DNA of 64,000 bases, from NCBI RefSeq assembly GCF_006152065.1, contig NZ_VDFW01000004.1, forward strand, positions 248,001 to 312,000, given 5' to 3'. Numbering within the stretch: position 1 is the stretch's first letter; each line of letters begins with the position of its first letter. The DNA comes from Amycolatopsis alkalitolerans (lineage in GTDB: Bacteria > Actinomycetota > Actinomycetes > Mycobacteriales > Pseudonocardiaceae). Positions 35,785 through 44,420 of this stretch are shown here, piece after piece. The position numbers and the translations under genes are program-made. The notes beneath the pieces are model-generated. The model was not told the origin of the DNA and did not search any database. It worked only from the letters and a program-made list of their open reading frames with translations.

Positions 35785-38610
35785 TCACCAGCGGCGGTCG
35801 ATGACCGTCCCGTTCGGATACCACTGGATGTACCCGAACTGGAAGTCGTTGCGCCGCCCGCCGTCGAAGCTGAACTCACCCGAGCGCGGATAGCCGAGAT
35901 ACGACCGTTCCCAGCCCAGCGCCGACCACCGGGCCCGGATCGCGCCGTAGATCTCGTGCGCGCCCGTCGCCGGGCTGAAGTAGATCGACGCCGCCTTGCT
36001 GAAGTGGTTGTACCGGCCGATCCCGTCCGGGGTCGCCAGCTCGTCCGTCGTCGGGTAGCCCGTCGGGCCCAGCTCCCAGCCGGTCGCCTGCCAGGTCTGC
36101 CGGATCAGGCCCCACACGCCGTGCGCGCCGGTCGCCGGCGTCCAGTAGATCGACGCGGCCTTGCTGAAGTGGTTGTACCGGCCGATCCCGTCCGGCGTGC
36201 CCGTCTCATCCGTGGTCGGGTAGCCGGTGGGCCCCTTCTCCCAGTTCAGCGCGGACCAGCGGGCCCGGATCAGGCCCCAGATGGCATGGGAACCCGTGCC
36301 CGGCGAGAAGTACACCGACGCGGTACCCGTGGCCGGGGTGCCGATGAAGTGGTTGAACTTGCCGGTCCCGTCGGGTGCGGTGGTCTCGTCGGTCAACGGA
36401 GCGCCGAACCGCTGGTGCCCGCCGAGCCCGAGATACTTGGCCAGGTTCTGGCCGTGCACCTCGTGCACACCGGTCTGCTGCGACCAGTACAGCCGCCCGT
36501 TGGCGTACACGCGGTACCGCACGCCGCCGTCGGACACCTCGGGCGCGGTGGGCGCGCCGAGTAGCTGCCGCAGCGCGGCGTCGGAGTTGTACCGCTGCTC
36601 GATCGGTGTCGTGTAGTTCGCCGTCAGCGTCAGATCCGACGAGGGCATCGTGAGCGTGCGGGTACGCGTGGTCGGCCCGTCCGCCCACTGGGCGAACGCC
36701 GAAGCACCGTCGGTCGCGGTGGGCGTGGCCACCACGTCGATCGTCGAACCGTCGGTCACCAGCGCCGTGTTCGCGTTGCCGGCGGAAGGAATCTGCAGCG
36801 ACGCGGGCACGTTCGAGGTGAGCGTCAGCCGGTGCTGGCGCGGCCAGGCCGTGTAGGTCTCGCTCGTCGCCACGCCCACGCTGTCGGTGACCGTCGCGGT
36901 GATCAGGAGCCGGGTGTCGGGATGATCGGGGAACGGCACGGTGAAGCTCGAACCGGTCGCCCCGACGCCGGGGTGCGAGTGGCAGGTCGCCTCGTCAGGG
37001 CAGTGCAGCTCGCGACTGGTCCAGACCGTGTCGAGGGCGGCGTCCTCCGCGTCGGTTGCCGTCGAGGTCAGGCTGACCTGCTCGCCGACACCGAACAGGT
37101 CGCTCCGCGGCACGGTCAGGCTCAGCTGCGGCGAGTGGTTCGAGGGTGCCACGGTCAGCGTGGTCGTGCCGGCCGCGCCGAGTGGATCGCGCACGGTAAG
37201 GGTCGCGGTGAACCGGTCCGCCCCGGTCGCGTAGGTGTGCGCGACGGTCTTGCCGGTTCCCGTTGTGCCGTCGCCGAAATCCCAGGCATAGGTGAGCGGG
37301 TCGCCGTCGAAGTCGAGGGACTGCGAGGCGTCGAAGGTGACCGTCCGCGTGCCGGCGTCGGTGGTGCTGGTCGCCTGCGCGATCGGCGCGGTGTTGCCCT
37401 GCTGGTAGCTGATCCGCTTCAGGTTGCCCGAGATCAGGTCCGCGAACACGACGTCACCGTTGGGTGCGGCGGAGAGCTTGACCGGCCCGCCGATTCCCGT
37501 TGCCCACGCCGGGTCCTGCGGGGCCTGGGTCAACTTGCCGGTGCTGTCGTAGCGCGCCGTCCAGATCTTGCCGGCCGCGTAGTCGCCGAAGAAGTAGGTG
37601 CCCTGGTACTGGCCCGGGTAGCTCTTACCGGTGTAGACGAACCCGCCGGTGATGCTGTTGCCCTGGTTGGACGCGGTGCCGTGGTGGTACTCCCAGATCG
37701 GCCCGGTGTTGGACACCGGCCCGCATTCGGCGGGGAAGTGCGTGACGTAGCCGGTCTGGTGGTTGCCCTCCCAGCACGGCCACGCGTAGTTGCGGCCGGG
37801 CTGGACGACGTCGAGTTCCTCCCAGGTCTCCCAGCCGACGTCGCCGACGACCGGCAGCCCGCTGCTCGGGTCGAGCGAGAACCGGAACGGGCTGCGGAAG
37901 CCGCTCGCGAACACCTTGCTGCGCGCGGAGTTCGGGTTCGCCGCGTCGTAGTACGGGTTGCCGGGAACCCCGGCGCCGTCGCCGGTCAGGTGCAGGATCT
38001 TGCCGTAGAGCTGGTTCACGTCGAGCGCGCGCAGGGCCCGCGGGTCGTAGACCTCGTGGTGGAAGTCGGCACTGTCCCCGATGGACACCCAGACCGTGCC
38101 GTCGTCCGCGGCGACCACGCCGGTCATGCCGTGGACGTTGTAGCCGACGGGCAGGTCCAGCAGAACCTTCTCACCGCCGATGCCGGTCGGCTCGGGGGAA
38201 CCGGTGACCGTGAACCGCGCCAGGCGGAAACTCGAGCCGGTGCTGGTCCGGATGGTCCTGGCGAGGTAGATGGCGTGCGTGCTCGCGTAGTCCGGCGCGA
38301 TCGCGAGCCCGACGAGGCCGAGGTCGCCCTCGTTGTTGACGGCGAGCGTGGTGAGCGTGCGGACGGCGCCGGCGGGCGAAACCCAGGTGATCTTGCCGCC
38401 CTTGCCGGTCGCGATGATGCCGCCGTCACCAGGCAGGTAGGCGAAGTCGGTCAGGTCATAGGCCGCCTGGCCGGAGGCCTGCTCCCGGATGACGAAACCG
38501 GATGGGACGGCCGGCGCGGCGCTCGCCTGCGGGGCGGCCATCAGGCCGGCTGTCGCCAGCAGCCCGGCGACCAGGGCGGCCCCTCCCCGTCTGAACCACT
38601 GTCTGTGCAT
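35785..38610 (-). CDS. Secreted sugar-dehydrogenase-like propeller with PKD and LGFP repeats
   Basis: 941 residues. The N-terminal signal peptide (FRRGGAALVAGLLATAGLMA, cut near residue 32) leads to a glucose/sorbosone dehydrogenase-like six-bladed propeller (about 38-410; VHGMTGVVAADDG, YGKILHLTGDG, GFRSPFRFSLDP, GRNYAWPCWEGNH). A PKD domain follows (about 412-500; YAWDFGDGTTGTG). Then come beta domains to about 690, and four or five LGFP repeats (about 700-941; GYPTTDETGTPDGIGRYNHF and similar). LGFP repeats are thought to anchor or bind the mycolic or arabinogalactan wall. Whether it keeps PQQ-dependent oxidase activity is unknown. A good AAGGGGGG ribosome site precedes the ATG. Confidence 0.87.
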   Translation of the reverse strand: MHRQWFRRGGAALVAGLLATAGLMAAPQASAAPAVPSGFVIREQASGQAAYDLTDFAYLPGDGGIIATGKGGKITWVSPAGAVRTLTTLAVNNEGDLGLVGLAIAPDYASTHAIYLARTIRTSTGSSFRLARFTVTGSPEPTGIGGEKVLLDLPVGYNVHGMTGVVAADDGTVWVSIGDSADFHHEVYDPRALRALDVNQLYGKILHLTGDGAGVPGNPYYDAANPNSARSKVFASGFRSPFRFSLDPSSGLPVVGDVGWETWEELDVVQPGRNYAWPCWEGNHQTGYVTHFPAECGPVSNTGPIWEYHHGTASNQGNSITGGFVYTGKSYPGQYQGTYFFGDYAAGKIWTARYDSTGKLTQAPQDPAWATGIGGPVKLSAAPNGDVVFADLISGNLKRISYQQGNTAPIAQATSTTDAGTRTVTFDASQSLDFDGDPLTYAWDFGDGTTGTGKTVAHTYATGADRFTATLTVRDPLGAAGTTTLTVAPSNHSPQLSLTVPRSDLFGVGEQVSLTSTATDAEDAALDTVWTSRELHCPDEATCHSHPGVGATGSSFTVPFPDHPDTRLLITATVTDSVGVATSETYTAWPRQHRLTLTSNVPASLQIPSAGNANTALVTDGSTIDVVATPTATDGASAFAQWADGPTTRTRTLTMPSSDLTLTANYTTPIEQRYNSDAALRQLLGAPTAPEVSDGGVRYRVYANGRLYWSQQTGVHEVHGQNLAKYLGLGGHQRFGAPLTDETTAPDGTGKFNHFIGTPATGTASVYFSPGTGSHAIWGLIRARWSALNWEKGPTGYPTTDETGTPDGIGRYNHFSKAASIYWTPATGAHGVWGLIRQTWQATGWELGPTGYPTTDELATPDGIGRYNHFSKAASIYFSPATGAHEIYGAIRARWSALGWERSYLGYPRSGEFSFDGGRRNDFQFGYIQWYPNGTVIDRRW

Positions 38611-38725
38611 TATTCCCCCTTCTGGGCGTCTGATCCTTTTTCGCCCAGAAGGAGGATTACGTTGCTCTCAGTTACGATGTTGTGATTTCGCCAGAACGAA
38701 GCCCAATGTGACGAGCATTTTCGCG

Positions 38726-39256
38726 TCAGCGGCAGATAATGAAAATGAGGACGCAGGACGGAGTCGTCCGGGACGGCGAAGTATTCGCCGTGGAATTCGA
38801 CGGAGAACTATCGGCGGTCGGTGTGGTGGTGACCGATGTCGTGCTGTTCGGACCGTCTTGCTGACTCTGGGAACCGGTGACCGTGACCGTTTGGGTCGCG
38901 GTTTCCCGGCTCGGTCTGCGCCCGGGGAGTTCATTGATTCCCGCGCCCACGTCCCCCGGTCTCTGGTTGGTCACGACGACCGTCGTGTTGCGGCCGGTCA
39001 CCTCCGACGGCGCCGGCCCGGAAGGCACGCCGCCGCCCGCGAGCCCGCCGGTCGGCGGGTGCGGAAGGTTGACCAGTGACGGGGAGTCCGCCTCGGAGCG
39101 CATCGATCCGAAATGGACGAGCAGGGCGGCGAGGCCGCAGCCCAGTACCACCGCGAGCATCACGGCCATGACACGCGCCCGGCCGCCGGGTTTCCGCTGG
39201 GCCTCGCCCCAGCCCTCCCGCTCCAGGAGCTCGGCCACCGACACTTCGTCGTTCAC
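38726..39256 (-). CDS. One-TM membrane protein with Ser/Thr-rich tail
   Basis: 176 residues from a GTG start with GAAAGG upstream. A short cytoplasmic part (VNDEVSVAELLEREGWGEAQR) precedes one transmembrane helix (VMAVMLAVVLGCGLAALLVHFG, about residues 29-50). The rest is an extracellular Pro/Gly/Ser/Thr-rich tail with TTVVVTNQRPGDVG and long Ser/Thr runs, ending oddly in VLIFIICR. No enzyme motif is seen. It lies upstream of the LGFP/propeller gene on the same strand and may be a wall-associated or regulatory membrane protein. Confidence 0.7.
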   Translation of the reverse strand: MNDEVSVAELLEREGWGEAQRKPGGRARVMAVMLAVVLGCGLAALLVHFGSMRSEADSPSLVNLPHPPTGGLAGGGVPSGPAPSEVTGRNTTVVVTNQRPGDVGAGINELPGRRPSRETATQTVTVTGSQSQQDGPNSTTSVTTTPTADSSPSNSTANTSPSRTTPSCVLIFIICR

Positions 39257-39497
39257 CGGACAGACCTTTCGAGCCGAAGGAAAGAGCGCGCCGACGAATG
39301 TTTGTAGCGTAGCCGGGTGGACGGTCAATAACCGGGGCCACGAAAGGCGCGGAGAATCACTGACCGTATTCCTGAACAGTGTTAGGAGTGGCCTTTCGCG
39401 ACATTCCGCAACCGGTTTGGCGCGAACTGTGCCGGCGGCGCCTTGAGCCCCGGTTCAGGGTGACCGCCGCGGTGCGTAACCGATCGAACGCGACTCG

Positions 39498-39785
39498 CTA
39501 CCCGTTGGTGCGAGCTTCGAGAAGTCCGGGCGCGTGCTCGCGGACCGCTTCGAGTACCTGATCGATGTCCGGGTTGATCATCGCCACCGGACCGACGAAG
39601 ACCGCGGGCACGGTCTCGTTGCCGTCCGCGACCGAACGGACGCGGGCCGCGGCCGCCTCGTCCTCCCAGATGTTCACCTCGTGCAGCGGCAGACCCGCGT
39701 GCTCCAGATGGTGGCGCAGCATCAGGCAAAAGCCGCAGCCGGGACGCCAGTAGAACTCGACAGCACTCTCGTGCGCAGTGGCCAT
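39498..39785 (-). CDS. Mycoredoxin/glutaredoxin-like protein
   Basis: 95 residues. Thioredoxin fold with CGFC in YWRPGCGFCLML (about residues 13-24), cis-Pro in ETVPAVFVG and the C-terminal MINPDIDQVLEAV helix. Mycoredoxin-1 has CGYC in the same place and reduces mycothiol mixed disulfides. The call is consistent with mscR elsewhere in the window. It is transcribed alone, divergent from the large LGFP protein at 40025. The 241 bp after it (39257-39497) show no gene. Confidence 0.85.
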   Translation of the reverse strand: MATAHESAVEFYWRPGCGFCLMLRHHLEHAGLPLHEVNIWEDEAAAARVRSVADGNETVPAVFVGPVAMINPDIDQVLEAVREHAPGLLEARTNG

Positions 39786-39912
39786 GAGCCCAGGTTAGCG
39801 ATTAACGAACGATCGAGCTGCGCCGTTCATAGCCAATCCGGCCACAGTCGCGGCTCCCCGGCTTGCGCGGCAACGGTTACGCGCAGCTCGAGGCCGGCAG
39901 ACTTTTGGCCGG

Positions 39913-39925
39913 ATTGGTCACCAAT
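39913..39925. promoter_or_regulatory. Short palindrome upstream of the LGFP protein
   Basis: ATTGGT-C-ACCAAT is a perfect 6-bp dyad with a 1-bp centre, in the 239-bp region between the mycoredoxin and LGFP genes. It may be an operator for either gene. No other feature is evident there apart from the GGAGGG ribosome site before 40025. Confidence 0.3.
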
Positions 39926-40024
39926 TCGTGATCCTGGTGTGTAACACGATAGGGTGAAATTTCGAATTGTCTGTCGCGTGGTGACGCGACCGTTGCGTCC
40001 CAATGGCGCAACGGAGGGAGTTCG

Positions 40025-43000
40025 TTGTTCACCCGTTCTAGTCGTGCTGCTCGACTACTGCTACTTTCCGTCATTTCCGCTCTCGTTGCCTGGGGGCTCA
40101 CACCCGGCGCCTTCGCCGACGAGACCACTGCGGCTCACAACACACTGCGCACCGGCTGGGACGACAACGAGCCCGGCCTGATCCCGTCTCAGGTGAGCGC
40201 CACCGACTTCGGTCAGCTGTTCTGGGCGAGCGTCGACGGGCAGGTCTACGCGCAGCCGATCGTGGCGAACGGCGTCGTGGTCACGGCGACGGAGAACAAC
40301 AAGGTTTACGGCCTCGATGCGGCGACCGGCGTGCAGCGCTGGCGCGTCGACTTCGGCCCCGCGTGGCCGGTGTCGACGGTCAGTTGCGGTGACCTGGTGC
40401 CGACGGTCGGCGTCACGGCCACGCCTGTCTACGACCCGTCGACCGGCACGGTGTACCTCACGTCGAAGGTCAACGATGGGCCCGATCCGCAGCACCCGCA
40501 CTGGTATCTCCACGCGCTGGACGCGAAAACCGGCGCCGAGCGCGCGGGCTTCCCGACGACCATCAAGGGTTCGCCGACCAACAACCCCAACGTCCCGTTC
40601 AACCCGATGACGGCGATGCAGCGCCCCGGGTTGCTGCTGCTCGACGGCGTCGTCTACGCCGGTTTCGCGAGTCACTGCGACTACACGCCGTACGTCGGTT
40701 ACGTCATCGGCGTCACCGCGTCGACCGGGGTCCAGACCACCATGTGGGCCACCGAGGCCGCGGCCTCCGACGAGGGCGGGATCTGGCAGTCCGGCGCCGG
40801 CCTGGTCTCCGACGGGTCCGGCCGGATCATCTTCGCGACCGGCAACGGCGTCGCGCCCGCGCCCGGCCCGGGCAACGATCCGCCGCAGACGCTCGGTGAG
40901 TCGGTCGTACGGCTGGCGGTCAACGGCGACGGATCCCTTACCCCGCAAAGTTTCTTCAGCCCGCACGACAACACGAGACTGAACCAGGACGACGCCGACC
41001 TCGGCTCCGGCGGACCGATGGCGTTGCCGTCGAACTTCGGCACGAGCGCGCATCCGCGGCTGGTCGTCGAAGTCGGCAAGGACGGCCGGATCTACCTGCT
41101 CGACGCCGACAACCTCGGCGGCGCCGGGCAGGGCGCGAACGGCGGCGACGCGGTCGTCGGGATGACCGGCCCGTTCCAGGGCGTGTGGGGGCGGCCCGGG
41201 CTCTGGGGCGGCGACGGCGGTTACGTCTACGTCGTCGGCAACAACGGGCCGTTGCGCGCGTTGAAGTACTCCGCGTCCGGGCCGTCGCTGACCTCGGTCG
41301 GCACGACGAGTGACAACTTCGGCTACACCTCGGGTTCGCCGGTGATCACCTCCACCGGCACGACCTCGGGTTCCGCTCTCGTGTGGGTCGTCTACAGCAC
41401 CGGTCCGAACGGGGCGAACGCGCAGTTGCGCGCCTACGACCCGGTGCCGGTCAACGGGGTGCTGAAGATGCGCTACTCGGCGCCCATCGGAACCGCGGTC
41501 AAGTTCTCCGTGCCCGCCACGGACAACGGCCGCGTGTACGTCGGCACGCGCGACGGCAAGGTCCTCGGCTTCGGCCGGCCGACCACCGCGCCGCTCACGA
41601 CCAAACCGTACGACTTCGGCTCCGCCGCGGTGGGGACCACGGAGAGCGCGACCGTCACCGTCACCGCGAACCAGAACCTCACGGTGAACGGCGTGGCCGC
41701 GGACGCGCCGTTCGCGACGTCGGTGACCACGCCGGTGACCCTGACCAAGGGGCAGACCCTGAACGTGCCGATCTCCTACACGCCAACGACTTGGGGTGCC
41801 TCGACCGGCAGTCTGACGTTCCACACCAGCGTCGGTGACGCCGCGATGGACCTGCACGGCCAGGGCACGCAACCGGGTCTCGGCGCGACACCCGCGTCGC
41901 TGGACTTCGGGCCGGTGCGCACGGGCGCGGCGAAGGAACTGAGCGTCAACATCCTCAACACCGGCACGACCTCGGAGACGATCACCGGGGTGACCCCGCC
42001 GACCGGATCGTTCTCGGCGAGCAGCCTGCCGGCGGCGGGGACCGTGCTGGCGGCCGGCGCGTCGGTGACGATCCCGGTGACCTATGAGCCCACCACGGGC
42101 ACGGACACCGGCCTGCCGGAGAGCTCGCAGCTGGTCGTGTCCGGTGACCAGGGTTCGGTGACGGTCCCGGTGACCGGTACCGCGCTGACCGGGCAACCGC
42201 AGCTGACCCTCGACCCGTCGCTGGTCGACTACCACACTGTCGCGGTTGGACAGTCGGTGACGCTGTCGTTCACGGTGGAGAACACCGGGACCGTACCGCT
42301 GACGATCACCAAGGCGAAGGCTCCCCAGGGCGTCTTCTTCAGCACCGACCAGCTTGCGGAGGGTCAGGTGATCCCGCCGGGTGACTCGCTGCAGCAGAAG
42401 GTGACCTTCCAGCCGGCGGACGCCTACCCGGCGACGGCGGTGTACGAGATCACCGGCGATGACGGCCAGGGTGCGAAGACGGTGACCCTGCAGGGAAACA
42501 CCGATCCGATCACCGACTACTACGACAAGCTGGGCGGTGCGCGCGGTTCGGTACTGAGCGATCCGGTTTCGGCCGAGTACGACACGCCCGGCGGCGGTAA
42601 GGCGCAGGACTTCCGTGGCGGCAGCATCTACTGGTCCGCGGCCACCGGTCCGCACGTGGTGATGGGCGACATCCTTGCGAAGTACAAGTCGATCGGCGGG
42701 CCGGGCAGCAGCCTCGGCTACCCCACGACCGACGAGACGGGGACGCCGGACGGGGTCGGCCGGTACAACCACTTCTCGCGGTCGGACGGTGCGTCGATCT
42801 ACTGGACGCCGAACACCGGGGCGCATTTCATCCAGGGTGCGATCCGGGCGAAGTGGGCGGCGATGGGCTGGGAGCGTGGTCCGCAGGGCTACCCGATCAC
42901 GGATGAGCTGACCACTCCGGACGGTGTGGGCAAGTACAACCACTTCTCACGGGCCGACGGCGCTTCGATCTACTGGTACCCGGGCAACGGCGCCTGGTCG

Positions 43001-43501
43001 ATCCAGGGCGCCATCCGGGCGAAGTGGGCGGCTCTGGGCTGGGAAACCGGGCCGATGGGCTATCCGACGACGGACGAGTCGGGGACCCCGGACGGTGTGG
43101 GCAGGTACAACCACTTCACCAAGTCCGCCTCGATCTACTGGACGCCGACCACCGGTGCCTGGTCGATCCACGGTGCGATCCGGGCGAAGTGGGCCGCGAC
43201 CGGGTGGGAGCAGGGACCGCTCGGTTACCCGACGACGGACGAGTCGGGGACCCCGGACGGTGTGGGCAGGTACAACCACTTCAGCAAGGCGGGTTCGATC
43301 TACTGGTCCCCGTCGACGCCGGCTTCGGCGATCTACGGGCTGATCAGGCAGAAGTGGGCCTCACTCGGCTGGGAACGCAGTGCGCTCGGCTACCCGACCT
43401 CCGATGAGTACGGCATCGCCGGCGGGCGGCGGAACGACTTCGTGCACGGCTGGATCACCTTCTGGTTCTCCAACGGAGCCGTTGTCGGCACCTACAAGTA
43501 G
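40025..43501 (+). CDS. Secreted PQQ-like propeller with choice-of-anchor domains and LGFP repeats
   Basis: 1158 residues from a TTG start with GGAGGG. A signal peptide (LLLLSVISALVAWGLTPGAFA, cut near residue 32) leads to an eight-bladed PQQ-like propeller (about 38-510; NNKVYGLDAATGVQRW, VGKDGRIYLLDADN, GTRDGKVLGFG). Three beta domains of the choice-of-anchor-D/HYDIN-like type follow (about 525-830; LDFGPVRTGAAKELSVNILNTG and two relatives). About six LGFP repeats close it (about 840-1158; GYPTTDESGTPDGVGRYNHF). The LGFP units are also nearly identical at DNA level (42700-43400), indicating recent duplication. It is a large wall-associated protein; the true role is unknown. Confidence 0.87.
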   Translation: MFTRSSRAARLLLLSVISALVAWGLTPGAFADETTAAHNTLRTGWDDNEPGLIPSQVSATDFGQLFWASVDGQVYAQPIVANGVVVTATENNKVYGLDAATGVQRWRVDFGPAWPVSTVSCGDLVPTVGVTATPVYDPSTGTVYLTSKVNDGPDPQHPHWYLHALDAKTGAERAGFPTTIKGSPTNNPNVPFNPMTAMQRPGLLLLDGVVYAGFASHCDYTPYVGYVIGVTASTGVQTTMWATEAAASDEGGIWQSGAGLVSDGSGRIIFATGNGVAPAPGPGNDPPQTLGESVVRLAVNGDGSLTPQSFFSPHDNTRLNQDDADLGSGGPMALPSNFGTSAHPRLVVEVGKDGRIYLLDADNLGGAGQGANGGDAVVGMTGPFQGVWGRPGLWGGDGGYVYVVGNNGPLRALKYSASGPSLTSVGTTSDNFGYTSGSPVITSTGTTSGSALVWVVYSTGPNGANAQLRAYDPVPVNGVLKMRYSAPIGTAVKFSVPATDNGRVYVGTRDGKVLGFGRPTTAPLTTKPYDFGSAAVGTTESATVTVTANQNLTVNGVAADAPFATSVTTPVTLTKGQTLNVPISYTPTTWGASTGSLTFHTSVGDAAMDLHGQGTQPGLGATPASLDFGPVRTGAAKELSVNILNTGTTSETITGVTPPTGSFSASSLPAAGTVLAAGASVTIPVTYEPTTGTDTGLPESSQLVVSGDQGSVTVPVTGTALTGQPQLTLDPSLVDYHTVAVGQSVTLSFTVENTGTVPLTITKAKAPQGVFFSTDQLAEGQVIPPGDSLQQKVTFQPADAYPATAVYEITGDDGQGAKTVTLQGNTDPITDYYDKLGGARGSVLSDPVSAEYDTPGGGKAQDFRGGSIYWSAATGPHVVMGDILAKYKSIGGPGSSLGYPTTDETGTPDGVGRYNHFSRSDGASIYWTPNTGAHFIQGAIRAKWAAMGWERGPQGYPITDELTTPDGVGKYNHFSRADGASIYWYPGNGAWSIQGAIRAKWAALGWETGPMGYPTTDESGTPDGVGRYNHFTKSASIYWTPTTGAWSIHGAIRAKWAATGWEQGPLGYPTTDESGTPDGVGRYNHFSKAGSIYWSPSTPASAIYGLIRQKWASLGWERSALGYPTSDEYGIAGGRRNDFVHGWITFWFSNGAVVGTYK

Positions 43502-43517
43502 TCGATCTACTGTGGAC

Positions 43518-44351
43518 TCAGGCGTCCCAGGTGTGGCCGGTGATCCGCTCGTAGGCCTCGGTGTACCGGCGGCGCGTCGCTTCGACGACGCCCGCCGGGA
43601 TCTCCGGGCCGGGGTCGGTCTTGTCCCAGTCGGTGGACGATGCCCATTCCCGGACGAACTGCTTGTCGAACGCGTACTGCGGCCGCCCCGGCTCCCACTG
43701 GTCCGCAGGCCAGAAGCGTGAGGAGTCCGAGGTGAGCACCTCGTCGCCCAGGGTGAGCACGCCCGCGGTGTCCCAGCCGAACTCGAGCTTGGTGTCCGCG
43801 ACGATGATGCCCTGCGCGGCCGCGTGCTCGGCGCCCCTGCGGTAGACGTCCAGGGTCAGCTCGCGCAGCCGCTCGGCGGTCTCGCGGCCTTCCTGCTTCA
43901 CCACGTCCTCGAACGTGATGAACTCGTCGTGCCCCTCGGTCGCCTTCGTGGTCGGTGTGAAGATCGGCTCGGGGAGCTTGCTGCCCTCCTCGAGCCCCGG
44001 CGGCAGCGCCACCCCGGAAACCGTGCCGTACTTCTGGTATTCGCGCAGGCCGAGTCCGGCGAGGTAGCCGCGCGCGATGCATTCGACGGCGACCATCTTC
44101 AGCGGGCGGCACCGCACGGCGCGGCCGGCGAACTCGGCGGGCACGTCCGTGGTGGACACCACGTGATTGGGCACGACGTCGCGGAAACGCTCGAACCACC
44201 AGTTCGACAGCTGGGTCAGCAGCGCGCCCTTGCCGGGGATGGGGGTGGGCAGCACCACGTCGTAGACCGAGATCCGGTCCGACGCCACGAGCAGGATGTC
44301 TTCGCCGTCGCGGTACAGGTCGCGAACCTTGCCCGCGTGAATGTGCTCCAT
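43518..44351 (-). CDS. purC: Phosphoribosylaminoimidazole-succinocarboxamide synthase
   Basis: 277 residues from the ATG at 44351. SAICAR synthetase motifs: HAGKVRDLY, LLVASDRISVYDVVLP, LKMVAVECIARGYLAGLGL, ITFEDVV, DTKLEFGWDTAGVLTLGDEVLTSDSSRF. It joins aspartate to CAIR in purine synthesis. The sequence upstream is open in frame but starts at this ATG in the family. Its stop comes 17 bp after the convergent LGFP gene. Divergent from the MFS gene. Confidence 0.96.
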   Translation of the reverse strand: MEHIHAGKVRDLYRDGEDILLVASDRISVYDVVLPTPIPGKGALLTQLSNWWFERFRDVVPNHVVSTTDVPAEFAGRAVRCRPLKMVAVECIARGYLAGLGLREYQKYGTVSGVALPPGLEEGSKLPEPIFTPTTKATEGHDEFITFEDVVKQEGRETAERLRELTLDVYRRGAEHAAAQGIIVADTKLEFGWDTAGVLTLGDEVLTSDSSRFWPADQWEPGRPQYAFDKQFVREWASSTDWDKTDPGPEIPAGVVEATRRRYTEAYERITGHTWDA

Positions 44352-44420
44352 CCGCTCATCGTAAGCGCCGTGCTCAGCGGCGCTTGACCTCCAGCATGGT
44401 CGAGGTCTCAGGCTGGGCGC

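Noticed and set aside
36832-38685. 617-codon rightward frame over the propeller gene
   Set aside because: It is antisense to a protein with clear PKD and LGFP domains; its composition is typical of shadow frames.
40061-42943. 960-codon open frame antisense to the large LGFP protein
   Set aside because: Arg/Val/Gly-rich shadow of the real frame. The plus-strand frame has a signal peptide and domains.
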